NCBI RefSeq assembly: GCF_027943255.1
Contig: NC_072893.1
Location: 1,736,001 to 1,800,000 of the forward strand
Reading direction: 5' to 3'
Source of the DNA: Anastrepha obliqua
Lineage: Eukaryota > Arthropoda > Insecta > Diptera > Tephritidae
Length of the DNA: 64,000 nucleotides
Part shown: positions 35,714-46,489 of the stretch, piece after piece
Position numbering within the stretch: position 1 is the first letter of the stretch
Layout: each line of letters starts with the position of its first letter
Position numbers and translations under genes: made by a program
The notes under the pieces: generated by a model
The model's database searches: none
What the model was told of the DNA's origin: nothing
Seen by the model: only the letters and a program-made list of their open reading frames with translations

Positions 35714-37000
35714 ATAGGACTATGAATAAGTTCCTTGCGGTTTTACAACAGATGGCGTAACTTGATTATTATTCCATCGATCCACATTTCCAAACATTCA
35801 TTGGAGAGCTACTGTCGTAAGGCACAAACGTCAGTATAAGTTTTTTATTTGAAGCGTAAACAACAATATTTTTACCACACTTGAAAATGTCGAATTTCGT
35901 GCCAAATAATGTGTTTTTGCGGGGAATTCTTCTTCATTATTTTAATATGAAGAAAAAAGCAGCCGAAAGTCATCGTATCTTGGTGGAAGTTTATGGTGAG
36001 CATGCTCTAGCTGAGCGAACGTGCCAGAAGTGGTTTGCACGCTTTAAAAGTGGTGATTTTGGCTTGGAAGACGAAGAACGCGAGGGTGCGCCGCCAAAGT
36101 TCATGGATACCGAATTGGAGGAATTGCTCGATCAAGATCCGGCTCAAACGCAAGAAGAGGTTGCAAAAACTTTGGGAGTTGATCAATCAACCATTTCCAA
36201 ACGTTTAAAAGCAATGGGAATGATCCGAAAGGTAGGCCATTGGGTGCCGTATGAATTGAAGCCAAGAGACGTTGAACGCCGTTTTATGGCATGCGAACAA
36301 CTGCTTCAACGGCACAAAAGAAAGGGTTTTTTGCATCGAATTGTGACTGGCGATGAAAAGTGGGTCCATTACGACAATCCAAAACGTCGGGCAACGTATG
36401 GATACCCTGGCCATGCTTCAACATCGACGTCGGCGCAGAATATTCATGGCCTGAAGGTTATGCTGTGTATCTGGTGGGACCAGCTGGGTGTTGTGTATTA
36501 TGAGCTACTGAAACCGAATGAAACGATTACGGGGGATGTCTACCGACGACAATTGATGCGTTTGAGCCGAGCACTGCGAGAAAAACGGCCGCAATACGCC
36601 GATAGACACGACAAAGTTATTTTGCAACATGACAATGCTCGGCCACATGTTGCACAAGTGGTCAAAACATACTTAGAAACGCTCAAATGGGATGTCCTAC
36701 CCCACCCGCCGTATAGTCCAGACCTTGCGCCATCCGATTACTATCTCTTCCGATCGATGCAACATGGCCTGGCTGACCAGCACTTCCGTAATTACGATGA
36801 AGTCAAAAAATGGATCGATTCGTGGATTGCGGCAAAACCGACCGAATTTTTCACAAAGGGAATCCGTGAATTGCCAGAAAGATGGGAAAAAGTAGTAGTA
36901 AGCGATGGACAATACTTTGAATATTAAATTTGTAACCATTTTACGTCAATAAAGTTTCAAATTTCGAAAAAAAACCGCACGAACTTAACCATAGTCCCAT
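35714..37000 (+). mobile_element. Apparently intact mariner element
   Basis: The element is 1,287 bp, the typical mariner size. It is flanked by TA (35712-35713 and 37001-37002). The inverted repeats are about 32 bp: ataggactatgaataagttc at the left and the complement of gaacttaaccatagtcccat at the right, extending through a shared TGCGGTTTT. They differ at about five positions, mostly in the left repeat. It contains one uninterrupted transposase gene with a short 5' leader (173 bp) and 3' region (73 bp). A CAGATGGCG motif at 35749-35757, about 35 bp inside the left end, is shared with other mariners in the window. Confidence 0.92.
35887..36927 (+). CDS. Mariner transposase, complete
   Basis: This is a DDD transposase that would cut and paste its own element at TA sites. 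I start at the ATG at 35887 (MSNFVPN), which matches the family's usual N-terminus and gives 346 residues, normal length. In order it has the first HTH (KKAAESHRILVEVYGEHALA; CQKWFARFKSGDF), a second HTH (QTQEEVAKTLGVDQSTISKR) and WVPYELK. The first catalytic Asp is in RIVTGDEKWVHYD, the second in LQHDNARPHVA and the third in YSPDLAPSDYYLF with D34D spacing. The C-terminus ELPERWEKVVVSDGQYFEY is complete. No stop or frameshift is present. The motifs fit the mellifera/capitata group. Whether it is active cannot be told from sequence alone; the imperfect terminal repeats suggest some age. Confidence 0.93.
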   Translation: MSNFVPNNVFLRGILLHYFNMKKKAAESHRILVEVYGEHALAERTCQKWFARFKSGDFGLEDEEREGAPPKFMDTELEELLDQDPAQTQEEVAKTLGVDQSTISKRLKAMGMIRKVGHWVPYELKPRDVERRFMACEQLLQRHKRKGFLHRIVTGDEKWVHYDNPKRRATYGYPGHASTSTSAQNIHGLKVMLCIWWDQLGVVYYELLKPNETITGDVYRRQLMRLSRALREKRPQYADRHDKVILQHDNARPHVAQVVKTYLETLKWDVLPHPPYSPDLAPSDYYLFRSMQHGLADQHFRNYDEVKKWIDSWIAAKPTEFFTKGIRELPERWEKVVVSDGQYFEY

Positions 37001-37002
37001 TA

Positions 37003-40000
37003 GTAAAGCAAAAAAGCAGCACTTTAATTCTATTCTGATTTGCGTGACCATCTCAGTTTGGCATAGTTGCAGGACATACTACTCCACTTTTGGTAGTAAC
37101 GAGAATGGATGGTTTCTTGGTATATTTTTTTCTTTTCAGTCCAGCGAACAATCTTTAGCTGTCCCCAGTTCACATATTACTTTACATTTCATTTGAGGCC
37201 AACCAGAAGACCACCGAAAACGAAAGCTTTTGTTCAATTGCCGTTTTTTAAGTTAAAATTTTTCGTTTACTGTAGTTTATAAAAGTTAAATAAACCATTA
37301 TATTTAGAGTACTGTTATCATTTTATATAAAACTCATCAAACCCTCGAGTTACCGGTTTGGGAACATTGTGGAAACCCTGGAAAAGTCATTTCTGGCTTT
37401 CGAACTACAAAGTGGAGAATCGTTATTGGCACTTCATTGCTCCGATTAATGCACAGCAGTTAATTTCTGTTTAAACAGACTGAATGAGCAAAGGGAAGAG
37501 TGCCAGTCCACAGAGAAGAATCCGACAAAATGACATCACTGCATATGCCGTTATGCACTTAAGTGCGTACTTAATGTAGTTGCCGCTAAAGAGGGCCAAA
37601 TAAGTGAGCTCTCCTGCTGAGAAGGGGCGGCATAACTCCCGTTGCCTTTGTCATTCCACAAAATATGAAATATGAAATGCCAATACGCAAAGGGCAAATA
37701 GCAAGTGGCAAATAGCAAACAGTAACGGTCAACTACAAGGAGCACGGATGAGTGGAATAAACGAGCCGTAATCGGCAATCGGCTAGGCTACAAATGTATC
37801 CAATAGATACGCGTCACTGCCGCTCGAGCTGCCTGCCATCATGCCTCACGAGCACATGCACAACCAACAGAAGCACGAGCAGCTCGCAGGTGCGCTTGTA
37901 CATGGAGTAGTGGCAGAGGCTGCCGAGCAGGGTTGCCATGTAAACCTCTTTGACATCGCTGAGCGTGCCAATGACCGGTGCAATGCAACGACGCAAAGCG
38001 TTGATAACTGTTTATCGAAATGCACTAAGGTATGTTTAACACACACTCACACGCGCGCACGCACACACATACGCGCTATTCAAAGTGGATGTAGCTTTGA
38101 GTATTGCTAATTTCATTAGAATCCATTCGATCGGAATCACAGGCAGCACTGCGTGTGTCACAGGAGCGCCCTTTGAGGCGCCCGAGCTCGAAGATTGTCT
38201 GAGGAAGACGCATACCTATGAGTGATATGCATACGTGCATGCCACATGTAAGTACGAGAACACAGCATACCATGCAAAGAAGCAAATATAAACGCCCCAA
38301 CTATCTTTGGGTGAAATCTTCAACTTAAGTAAATTAAAAGGAAATGCGAGTTTCATTTTGCACAGAAAATACCCACTTGATTACTTACGGCCACTGCTTC
38401 GGCATTATTATTGCACACAAGTACAAAATTACTTAAATCCATGCATACATACACACATACATGTGCTGATACATAGCCACACATGGATATGCACGTTTTG
38501 ACTTCATTTCGATACAAGAGCAAATCTTCAAATGCATCTTAGGAATGTTGCGGTTGCTAACTGTTTCTGGGATATGCTGCCATCCTCGACGCACTCGAGC
38601 AATTCAATTGTTACATCTTAATTATAAATGAATTAATATCAACCAATTAGATGGGCAAACAAAGCATCATAAACTACCAACAAATACACAAACACACACA
38701 CGGAGGACGCATTCACTTGGTTCTTTGAGTGCTGAAAGCACTTGCCGCAGCGGCAGTCTGAATTGTTCTCAGCAAATTTAATTGAAGGTGATAAGGTCTA
38801 AGTACTGAGATCACATCCGCACGGCTATACACACGCACTTGTTTATATACACACATACATACATCCGTATATGTGGAAACATAAGAGATTCTCGAGTGAT
38901 GATACGCTGAGATGCTAACATAAAGTGACGTAAGATTTTTATGATTAAATCCAAGCAGCAACAACGCTTCATCCTGAGCTCACGGGAAATGGACGGAGAA
39001 ATTTGAATGCGTTCTTGACGATGGCTATCTTGTAAACTTAAGTAATTGCATGTGTCAAAGGAATTTCTAAAATTTTCCAATCACAATTCTTGGCATCTTT
39101 CTGCTTCCTGCGGTGCTTTCAATAACGGAATTAATCAATAATTTTTTTATGCCAACCTGTTAGGAATACTAAATGCGTTGATGCCACCATGCCGAGTACA
39201 CAGCGTTAGAAATAAATTGAAATCTAATACTAAAAGTAAACACTTAAATAACAACTACAAACAGCATCGAGGCAAATATCAAGCAAATAATCAGGGAAGC
39301 GTGAATAGGGTCCAGCACTGCATTAATAATTAATTATCAATTTTCTATTTGCAGAGATATCCATTTCCATTTACAGTAATTTTATTGTATTGAGCAAGAA
39401 TAAGTGCAGAGTAGAGCGAAATGCGAAAGTGAAAAAATAAGAAAGTAGAAGAGAAAAATAAATTAGAGTACACAATTGAAATAGACTTGGCAGAGGAGCG
39501 CTGTAAAATATAGCAAAATCTGCAATATTCTCATTTGAAGGAAAAATTGTCAAGCCATCGGCTAGCTACACTACCACCAGCAAAACCAACCGCATGCTTC
39601 CGTTTCGAGGTTGCGACAATGCAACACCCTGCTTTAATCCAGTTAAGGATCGGTGAATTTTGGCTGCGATACAGAAAAAGGAAAACAACAACAATAGCAA
39701 CATAGACCTGCACAGCGCACGTCCCCACCACTGGTAGAGAAGGAAGAGGAGCAGCGATGCAAGGGGTGAAAAAATCCATAAACATGGCAGCGGCTCGATA
39801 ACTCAAATTGCTTTTAAGTAAACTTTGGCGCGGCATGGCTTACAAAAAAGCAACAACCGAAAGAGCTTGTCGAACTAATATGGCTGAAAGCTGTAGCAAA
39901 AACAATGGCGACAGCGAGCACTTTGTCGAAAGCGAAAATATATCGGAAGGAAATCGCCCAACCGGCCAACAACCAACCCGCAAAGACTACAGTCGAATGT

Positions 40001-41800
40001 TGGTGGCCAGCAAGGAATGTCGTTCGCCTGCCAATGAGTATGTGTGTGCGTGTGTGTGTGTGTGTACGAAGAGTGGAAGGCCGTTACGGAAGAACTTACT
40101 GCGTGCAACATGCTACGCCAAATTGCCACACCGCAACACAGCAACGACACTGGCAGGCGGCTGGTGGTTGAGGATGGAGGCAAGAGACCACACGAATCAG
40201 GCGGGCGGCCAGACTGCGCGACAGCTGCTTGTGTTTAACACTCGAGTTAAGCTTGGCAAACATTTGCTGCAGCACGTTCCATGACAACGCAAACTATCAG
40301 ACAACATACGAGATCGCCTCCACGCCTCTTCGTTGCCTCGCAGCCTTAACTTTCTTAGTTTTTACCGTCTCGATTTTCTTCCGTCCTTATGCGCCAAACC
40401 GCCTAGCCAAGTGCTTAGATTGGTGCTGGCTTAATGTGCGGCATGTAAAAAGTGCCAGAGTGGAGGCAGGCACAGAGGCAGATGTAAGCTTACGTAGTAC
40501 GTACGGATGGCAGGGTGCGCCACATAATGCCTTTGTTTGCACCGCATTTCACAATTAAACTTTCATTGCATACCCGAAGAAGTTATCGACATGCCGCCAA
40601 TTACTGTAAATAAGCGAAAATTACTTTTGAACTCAGCAATGCTTGGCGGAGTTTTTCAATTCAATTTCTATTACATTATGACTTATGCAGCGGCTGCATA
40701 GCGACGAAGGCGCCGCATAAACATCGTATGATTAGAACCCGTTTGGGCACCACTGCCAATAAATTAAATGCACTTAAGCGCAAATTTACTTCCCCTTTAT
40801 TTTGCTATTGCTGGCTACCCTCCTGTGCCCTTTGTGGCTTTCTTCCCTTCACTTAATTCCAACAAAATGCGCTTTCGCAAATACAGCGCACACACACACA
40901 TCCCTGGCCGCCGGGTGTGAGCGTGTGAGTATAAATAAATGAAGGCAACAACAACAACAACATCAACAACAATGTAATGGAGCTATTGAACTGCAACGCT
41001 CCATGGATGGGACATCAATTGTGGTGAATATCTTAATTTAAGCGTAAAATTAAAAAAAAACTGGGTAAGTGTGCGTCAAATGGACAGGCGGTCTATGGAT
41101 AGGGGAACTGGGGGTGCTTAGGTGGCAGTAGGAGCAATGTAATTTCATGCATATGTGCGTGCATGCAGCCACCTACATACATCGAAACGCCAACATTTTC
41201 CCATGTGACGTAAAACGCCACCTAACCCACTCCCTGTACTTGCGTAAATAAATTGCATGTATATGCGTATGTGTGTTTGTGTATGTGCATAGTGAAAATT
41301 TCGCCTCAAGTGCTTTGGCCATTTACGCTTCTATGCTTGCCGCAGCTGTTACGTCTCCACGCATAGAAAAATAGACAAACACGATTGTGACTGAGTCCGC
41401 CCAAACGCAAATACAGTAATCGCTATAAACACCCCTTCGATTAGACCCGTTCCATGAGTACATTTTATACCCAGAAATACTTTTATATCGATTTCGAGTG
41501 AAACAAATAAAATGAAATATTGTTCACTATTTATTATCGCTCAATTACCAAATTTGTACTCTTCCCGAAACGGTTAGATTTATTTTAAAAACAAGCCAAT
41601 GGACAGCTAGTGGAGACTTAACGAAACTTAGCTGAGCTCAGCATAAATTAGATTAACTTAATTTCACTAAACTAAACTTAACTTAAATTAACTATACTTA
41701 ACTCACTTCTATAACACTCAACTTTAGATATTTGCGACCAAAACAAATTTACTTCAAGCAAAAGTATATGAATCGCGATCTCGCCACGTTGATACATACA
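37003..41800. other. Unique-looking spacer with microsatellites
   Basis: No transposon motif is found over 4.8 kb. Microsatellites are CA-type at 38041-38071, GT-type at 40039-40065 and CAA-type at 40946-40973. The longest frame, 39808-40284 (158 codons), runs through the GT repeat and shows no family motif, so I do not call it a gene. The segment could be intronic. Confidence 0.4.
40039..40065. repeat. GT dinucleotide microsatellite
   Basis: A nearly pure TG run with one GC interruption. Confidence 0.85.
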
Positions 41801-41805
41801 CATAT

Positions 41806-42430
41806 GGTCATTAAAATAGGAAAACGAAAGTTTTTAAATTAATTATAACAGATATTCAATTGCATGTGGTTTTTATTTCATAAATTTATAAAAAAAAATA
41901 AACATAATAATTGAAGGATTTTTTGAAACTTAAACTAATGACAATAGGAACAAACCGGAGAGATTCATGTGGGCATTAAAATAAGTTCGAAACAGAAGTG
42001 GATGCGATACACAATAACTTAGTGACTTTATAAAAAATTAGGGTTAAATGACCGCAGTTTAATTAATAAAAACTGGGCCCACCTTGATTGCCTATAACTT
42101 TTTGTATTCAATTTAGCATAGAATTGATAATCCTACGGCACGTTTCTGTGGGAGTGGAATACCATAGTTCTGTGAATTTTTGCCATATATCCTCCTTATT
42201 TTTGAGTGTTTTCTTCCCGATTCGCTTCTTTAAGTCGCCCCAAATGCTTTCAATCGGACTTTGGTCGAGTAACTGGCTTTGTCTATCCATAACCTTAACA
42301 TTTCATTGTAAAAACCATTCACGTACAAATATTGAGGTGTGTTTTTGTTCATTATCTTGTATAAAAGCGGCATACTCTCCTCAGCAGATGGCAGCATCAT
42401 TGCCTACTGAAACTCGCTGCATTAGTAAAC
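41806..42430 (-). pseudogene. Tc1-like transposase C-terminal half and 3' end
   Basis: On the minus strand from 42425 the protein reads AAFIQDNEQKHTSIFVREWF, containing the second catalytic Asp. Then come KVMDRQSQLLDQSPIESIWG (catalytic Glu retained in PIE), DLKKRIGKKTLKNKEDIWQK, TPTETCRRIINSML and, after a stop, IQKVIGNQGGPSFY to about 42065. Asp to Glu spacing is 34 residues (DD34E), which places it in the Tc1 family. The usual SPDLNPIE is degraded to LLDQSPIE. Two similar motifs, ggtcattaaaatagg (41806-41820) and gggcattaaaataag (41971-41985), may be the outer and inner direct repeats of a long terminal inverted repeat. The N-terminal half lies at 43480-43990 beyond two younger insertions. 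Confidence 0.7.
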
Positions 42431-42559
42431 GAATTCAATTTCACTTTAATCAACGTGTTTTAGTTTAAGGTTGAAGGTATGAGGAATGAAAAAAACGGTT
42501 TTGTGATATGCGTGGATATTTTTGATTATAAATTGTAGACAAAGTTAAGACTTGTAATT

Positions 42560-42846
42560 TTCTGCTTGATTTGCGCGATAACTGCTTATGCGTTTTTGGT
42601 CGAGTTTAACAAAGCGCGCCAGTCGTTTCTTTCTCGTGCTAACCGGTGCGAGTTGGGCACACCAAGTGAAGCCAAGTCCTTCTGCACCTGATCCTTCCAA
42701 CGCAGAGGAGGCATTTCACTTCCTCTGCTACCACCAGGTAGTACCACATCGAATACTTTCAGAGCTGGACCGTTTGTTTTCGTTTGGACGGCATGACCCA
42801 CCCAATGAAGCCATTGGATCTTTAGTCGCTGCACTATGTCTAACAC
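42560..42846 (-). pseudogene. Retrotransposon tail family, copy 4 (best preserved)
   Basis: The minus-strand frame from 42846 to 42586 gives IQWLHWVGHAVQTKTNGPAL, then KVFDVVLPGGSRGSEMPPLR, WKDQVQKDLASLGVPNSHRL and ARERNDWRALLNSTKNA. This is the well-known tail of many non-LTR ORF2 proteins (R-L-GHV-RM, GG-RGRPRLRW-DQVE-DL, W-LA-DR-W). It is the only one of the five copies with an unbroken frame across this part, though RT and endonuclease are absent. It sits between the two halves of the broken Tc1-like element, directly next to the deleted mariner. Confidence 0.75.
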
Positions 42847-42848
42847 AT

Positions 42849-43407
42849 GGGGTGAAAAGTCCCGAGCCTAACAAAGAAAACTCGTTCATTTTTGTTCAAA
42901 AGTAGCTTTATTCAGTAAAGTAATTTCCATCGAGAACAACATAATCTTTCCAAAGCACCTCTATCATTTCAATACCACTTTTGTGGAGCGAATTAACTTT
43001 TGCCTCAAAATAGGCCCATGTTCTTTTGATATCTTTACGATGTCAGCTAACTCACACAATTTCAAATTTCGGTCAATGAAAATAATTATGTGAATTTTTT
43101 GATGTTTTCTGGTTTAATTGTTGTTTCTGACAGAGTGGGGTCCCTATAACACTTTTTTGGCGATTGCTTTGCTAGAACTGTATTTTCCCCATCAAGAAGA
43201 GGTGTAAAATTAAAACACAAAATTCTTGTTGTTCCATTGTTTTGAAAATAACAAAAGTAACATCACTCTTACCACAATAACTCACGAACTAATGAATAGA
43301 ATATCATGAAAATTCAACAGCGGTCTTTTTAGCGGTTAGTACTGAAAGAGAGGTGAATCCAATATCTCTAGCGCCATCTGTGTGTTACGCCCGGAACTTT
43401 TCAGCCC
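42849..43407 (-). mobile_element. Strongly deleted irritans-type mariner
   Basis: The ends are inverted repeats of about 28 bp: ggggtgaaaagtcccgagcc at the left and the complement of ggaacttttcagccc at the right. Both flanks of the 9272-10140 element are recognisable here: the left part (gcacctctaatatttcaata type; ttttgcctcaaaatagg) and the right part (actcacgaactaat; atatcatgaaa; aacagc-gtctt). This is therefore the same family with a different, larger internal deletion, leaving about 560 bp. It interrupts the Tc1-like element. The 17-mer tagcgccatctgtgtgt is at 43369-43385. Confidence 0.8.
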
Positions 43408-43479
43408 GTCACTTACTATAAGCTTACACCTATCAAATAAAACTTAAATTGTGTGAGCATTGTACATCATTCAAGATAT

Positions 43480-43990
43480 ACCACTTCAACTATTATAAAA
43501 ATTTAAATGAAAAAAAAAAATTTTTTTCGAGAAACTGTACTTCGTATGTATGTACATAAAAAAATACATAGCGCTTCTGTTTTCGAGATATTAACTAAAT
43601 ACTGCTAGATCGATCATATCGACCACTGTGCGCCGGACTTGATGGTTTTTTTTGAACCACAGTGAGAACTTTTCTCCTTCAAAATTTACATTTGTTTCAG
43701 CGCTCCAAAGTATGTTACACTATTTTTTCATACCCTCTGTTCCAAACCATATCGTGAGTGCTTGAACAAAACTATTTCTCTTCCTTAAATTAGCTTGTTT
43801 CAACAGGGGAACTTTACGAGCTGTTCTCGCTGATACTACGTTGTTTATTCCAGCTGCAATGGCCCTGATGACATCAAAGGATCCCTCTTGGCAAGAGTCA
43901 AATTAACTTATCAGTAGTACAATGAATTTCTTTTTACCATCTCACCGTTCTGAAGACTGTTTGGGCTTAAAGGTATTTACAACAAAATAT
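43480..43990 (-). pseudogene. Tc1-like transposase N-terminal/D1 part
   Basis: The minus strand reads VIRAIAAGINNVVSARTARK, then VPLLKQANLRKRNSFVQALT, WFGTEGMKK, a stop, and CNILWSAETNVNFEGEKFSL near 43710-43670. In Tc1 proteins this is the second HTH, the RKPFLK-type linker and the first catalytic motif (LWSDET). Here the Asp codon reads Ala (WSAET). Strand, order and family fit the C-terminal half at 42060-42430. I read the two as one element split by later insertions, with part of the middle lost. The 5' terminal repeat was not found before the next mariner at 44270. Confidence 0.6.
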
Positions 43991-44269
43991 TTGGACCATC
44001 CAAGTGACTCAGACAGCAGAAAATTGCCGATCACGCAAAACACTTGTCTTATTTATGCATCTCACAAACAAACTAAAGAGGCTATATTGCTAAAACGTGA
44101 ACGTGCGAGACGAGTGTACCAACATAAAAAAATAATAGTCGAAAGCCTAATGTCGAATGTACGTAGCCCGCGAAATTTGAAAATGCACACCTCGTATATG
44201 CGAGGCTTAACTTTTGAGCGCTATGCTATCACTTTGAAGAATTTTGTTGGTCATGCGACACATTTTAAA

Positions 44270-45553
44270 GGAGGTTGAATTAGTTTTAAAGGTTTTTTTC
44301 GAAGATTTGGGGCTTTATTGTGAAAAAACGGTACAAAATATTTTATTCGAAGTATTGGCCATCGCTAGCTACAACTTTCGCCCATCTTTCGGGTAATTTC
44401 CGGATGCCGTTTCTCCAAAATTCTGGCCGCTGCTTGGCTATCCATGGTTGAGTCATATTTTGGTAGCCTCGTACGAGGAGAACCGCTGGTCCGCCAAATC
44501 GAGACTCATATGCCGGAACAAATGATAATCGGAGGGAGCTATGTCTGGACTATACGGCGGGTGGGGTAACACTTCCCAGCCAAGCGTTCCAAGGTATTTT
44601 TTGACAGGTTGAGCAACATGCGGCCGAGCGTTGTCATGTTGTAAAATAACCTTGTCGTGCCTTTTTACCGTTTCCGGCCGTTTTTCTTTCAATGCCCGGC
44701 TTAAACGCATCAATTTCAGTCGGTAGCGATCCCCCGTGATTGTTTCGCCCGGTTGGAGCAGCTCAAAATATATGACGCCGACCTGATCCCACCAAATGCA
44801 GAGCATGATTTTCTTGCCGTGAATATTCTGCTTGGCCGTCGACGTTGATGCGTGGCCGGGCAAACCCCATGATTTTTTGCGTTTTGGGTTATCGTAGTGG
44901 ATCCATTTTTCGTCGCCAGTCACCACCCGATGCAAAAAACCCTTCCGATTTTGTCGCTCGATCAGCAATTCGCACGTAAAAAATCGCCGTTCGACGTCGC
45001 GCAGCTTCAACTCGTACGGGACCCAATGTCCTTGCTTTTGGATCATTCCCATCGCTTTTAGACGCTTTCAAACGGTTGATTTATCAACGCCCAATGATTC
45101 AGCAAGCTCTTCTTGGGTTTGGCACGAGTCCTCGTTTACCAATTCCCCCAATTCCGCGTCCTCGAACTTTTTGGGCTGGCCAAGACGCTCCTTGTCTTCG
45201 GTGTGAAAATCACCACTTTTGAATCGTCGAAACCAGTACTCACATGTTGAAATCGACGAAGTATGGTCTGGGTAGGCCTCCTGCAGCAATTCAAGGGCTT
45301 GGGCTGTATTTTTTTTTTTTTCAAATTGAAGCAGAAAAGCAAAGCTTCCCGCAAATTGCGTTTCGACGGCACGAAAGTTGACATACTCGGAGCACGAAAA
45401 CACTGCGTTGTTTATACTTCAGCGAAATGACAGATACTGATAAACAAAGCCTAGGGATGAGGCTTTGTCATGAATATATATTCAGTATTGCCAACGCGAT
45501 AAAGTGATAAATAGCGCCATCTGTGTGTCACCTTTAAAACTAATTCAACCTCC
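44270..45553 (-). mobile_element. Near-intact mariner, minus strand
   Basis: The element is 1,284 bp. The terminal inverted repeats are ggaggttgaattagttttaa at 44270-44289 and its exact complement at 45534-45553, continuing through AGG. The flanking bases do not give a clean TA pair (TTTTAAA on the left, ATAATA on the right). It encodes one transposase with only three lesions. The motif tagcgccatctgtgtgt lies at 45512-45528, just inside the 5' end. Confidence 0.88.
44343..45384 (-). pseudogene. Mariner transposase with three lesions
   Basis: The start is the ATG at 45382-45384 (MSTFVPSKRNL). Lesion 1 is a frameshift at the T/A homopolymer near 45310-45321 (after FNLKKK). Lesion 2 is a TGA near 45067, where the family has Ser before KRLKAMG. 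Lesion 3 is a one-base shift near 44455 after SSYEATK; the C-terminus (FWRNGIRKLPERWAKVVASD) continues in another frame to a stop at 44343-44345. Between them the HTH domains and all catalytic regions are intact: VVTGDEKWIHYD, LQHDNARPHVA and YSPDIAPSDYHLF, with D34D spacing. It is a relative of the intact transposase at 35887-36927 but clearly divergent, so a separate family of the same subfamily. Confidence 0.88.
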
Positions 45554-45759
45554 ATAATAATAGTATAATATTTATAATATTATAATAAATATTTAAACAA
45601 TTAATATTCACTTCTAATAAGACCCAAAATCGAGCAGCCAATTGATCCCAGTGCCACCTAGTGGGGCCAAGGAACGCATGAACGTTCGCGTATACCTTTC
45701 CACAAATCCCAAAAATCTTATCACAATCGGACTAACAAGCAGCGTTCGTTTTTACATGC

Positions 45760-46480
45760 AAGTATATTTTTTCCGATAGTCAAGCTGCGATCAAGGCCCT
45801 GTCTTAGCCGTATGGCAGCTCTCTTCTGGTAAACTCTTGTAAGAAGGAACTCAAACGTCTCGAACATGCAAGAAACATTCCCCTTATCTGGAAATGAAAT
45901 TGTCGATGACCTAGAAGGAAGAGGTCGACAGAACCGGTTTCATTTGTCCCCTTCTTCTGAGAAGGTGCCCCCTTGACCGTTGTTGAAGGGAAACTAAACA
46001 AATTCGCAGCCCTCCATCTCATCGTGTGCTATTTCGAAAACACTATGGCCTCAATACGATATAAACAGTTCGCTTAAGGTGATGGGAATCCCCCGCCATT
46101 CAATTTCCAAACTTATTGCGGTGTTCACTGGTCACTGGGTGATCAGTACTCATGCGGAGAAGCTTGGAATTCCGTACAACCCCCATTGCAGAAGCTGTGG
46201 AGATGCTGCATTGAAAAAGAGTGTTGAACATTTTCTCTGCAAATGTCCGCCTCTTTTGGCTGGCGCTTGAGATTCCATAGCGTGCCCTTTGGGGATGGCT
46301 TGAAGAAATTCTCCAGCCTAGATCCCTTTTCTCTTCTCCACTACATCAACAGCAGTGGATAGCTGTAGACTGTTTTCTCTTTCTCTAAATTTCGCAGGTA
46401 GTGGTCCACATTGTGGTATCAAAACGGCACGCAAGTGCTACTTGTAGTGTATCTGGGGTACTCTTGCCATCTAACCTTCC
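45760..46480 (+). pseudogene. Non-LTR retrotransposon RNase H and Cys-tail remnant
   Basis: The plus strand shows FSDSQAAIKALS near 45772-45806, the RNase H core. It continues into VNSCKKELKRLEHARNIPLI and, after missing sequence (the GH-G-EGNE motif is not recognisable), the frame from 46079. That frame reads HSISKLIAVFTGHWVISTHA, EKLGIPYNPHCRSCGD and SVEHFLCKCPPLL, the Cys-rich C-terminus with an intact C-x2-C...H-x4-C set. A stop at 46268-46270 is premature for the family; downstream there are only short compatible pieces. It belongs with the 7.4-8.7-kb type by motif layout. Confidence 0.7.
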
Positions 46481-46489
46481 TACCTACCT

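Noticed and set aside
39808..40284. 158-codon open frame on the plus strand
   Set aside because: It runs through a GT microsatellite, overlaps open frames on both strands, and shows no family motif.
43922..44278. 118-codon plus-strand frame
   Set aside because: It overlaps the N-terminal part of the minus-strand Tc1-like remnant and ends at the terminal repeat of the next mariner.
45554..45600. AT-rich palindrome as an element end or origin
   Set aside because: Simple AT sequence next to the mariner; no further structure supports a function.
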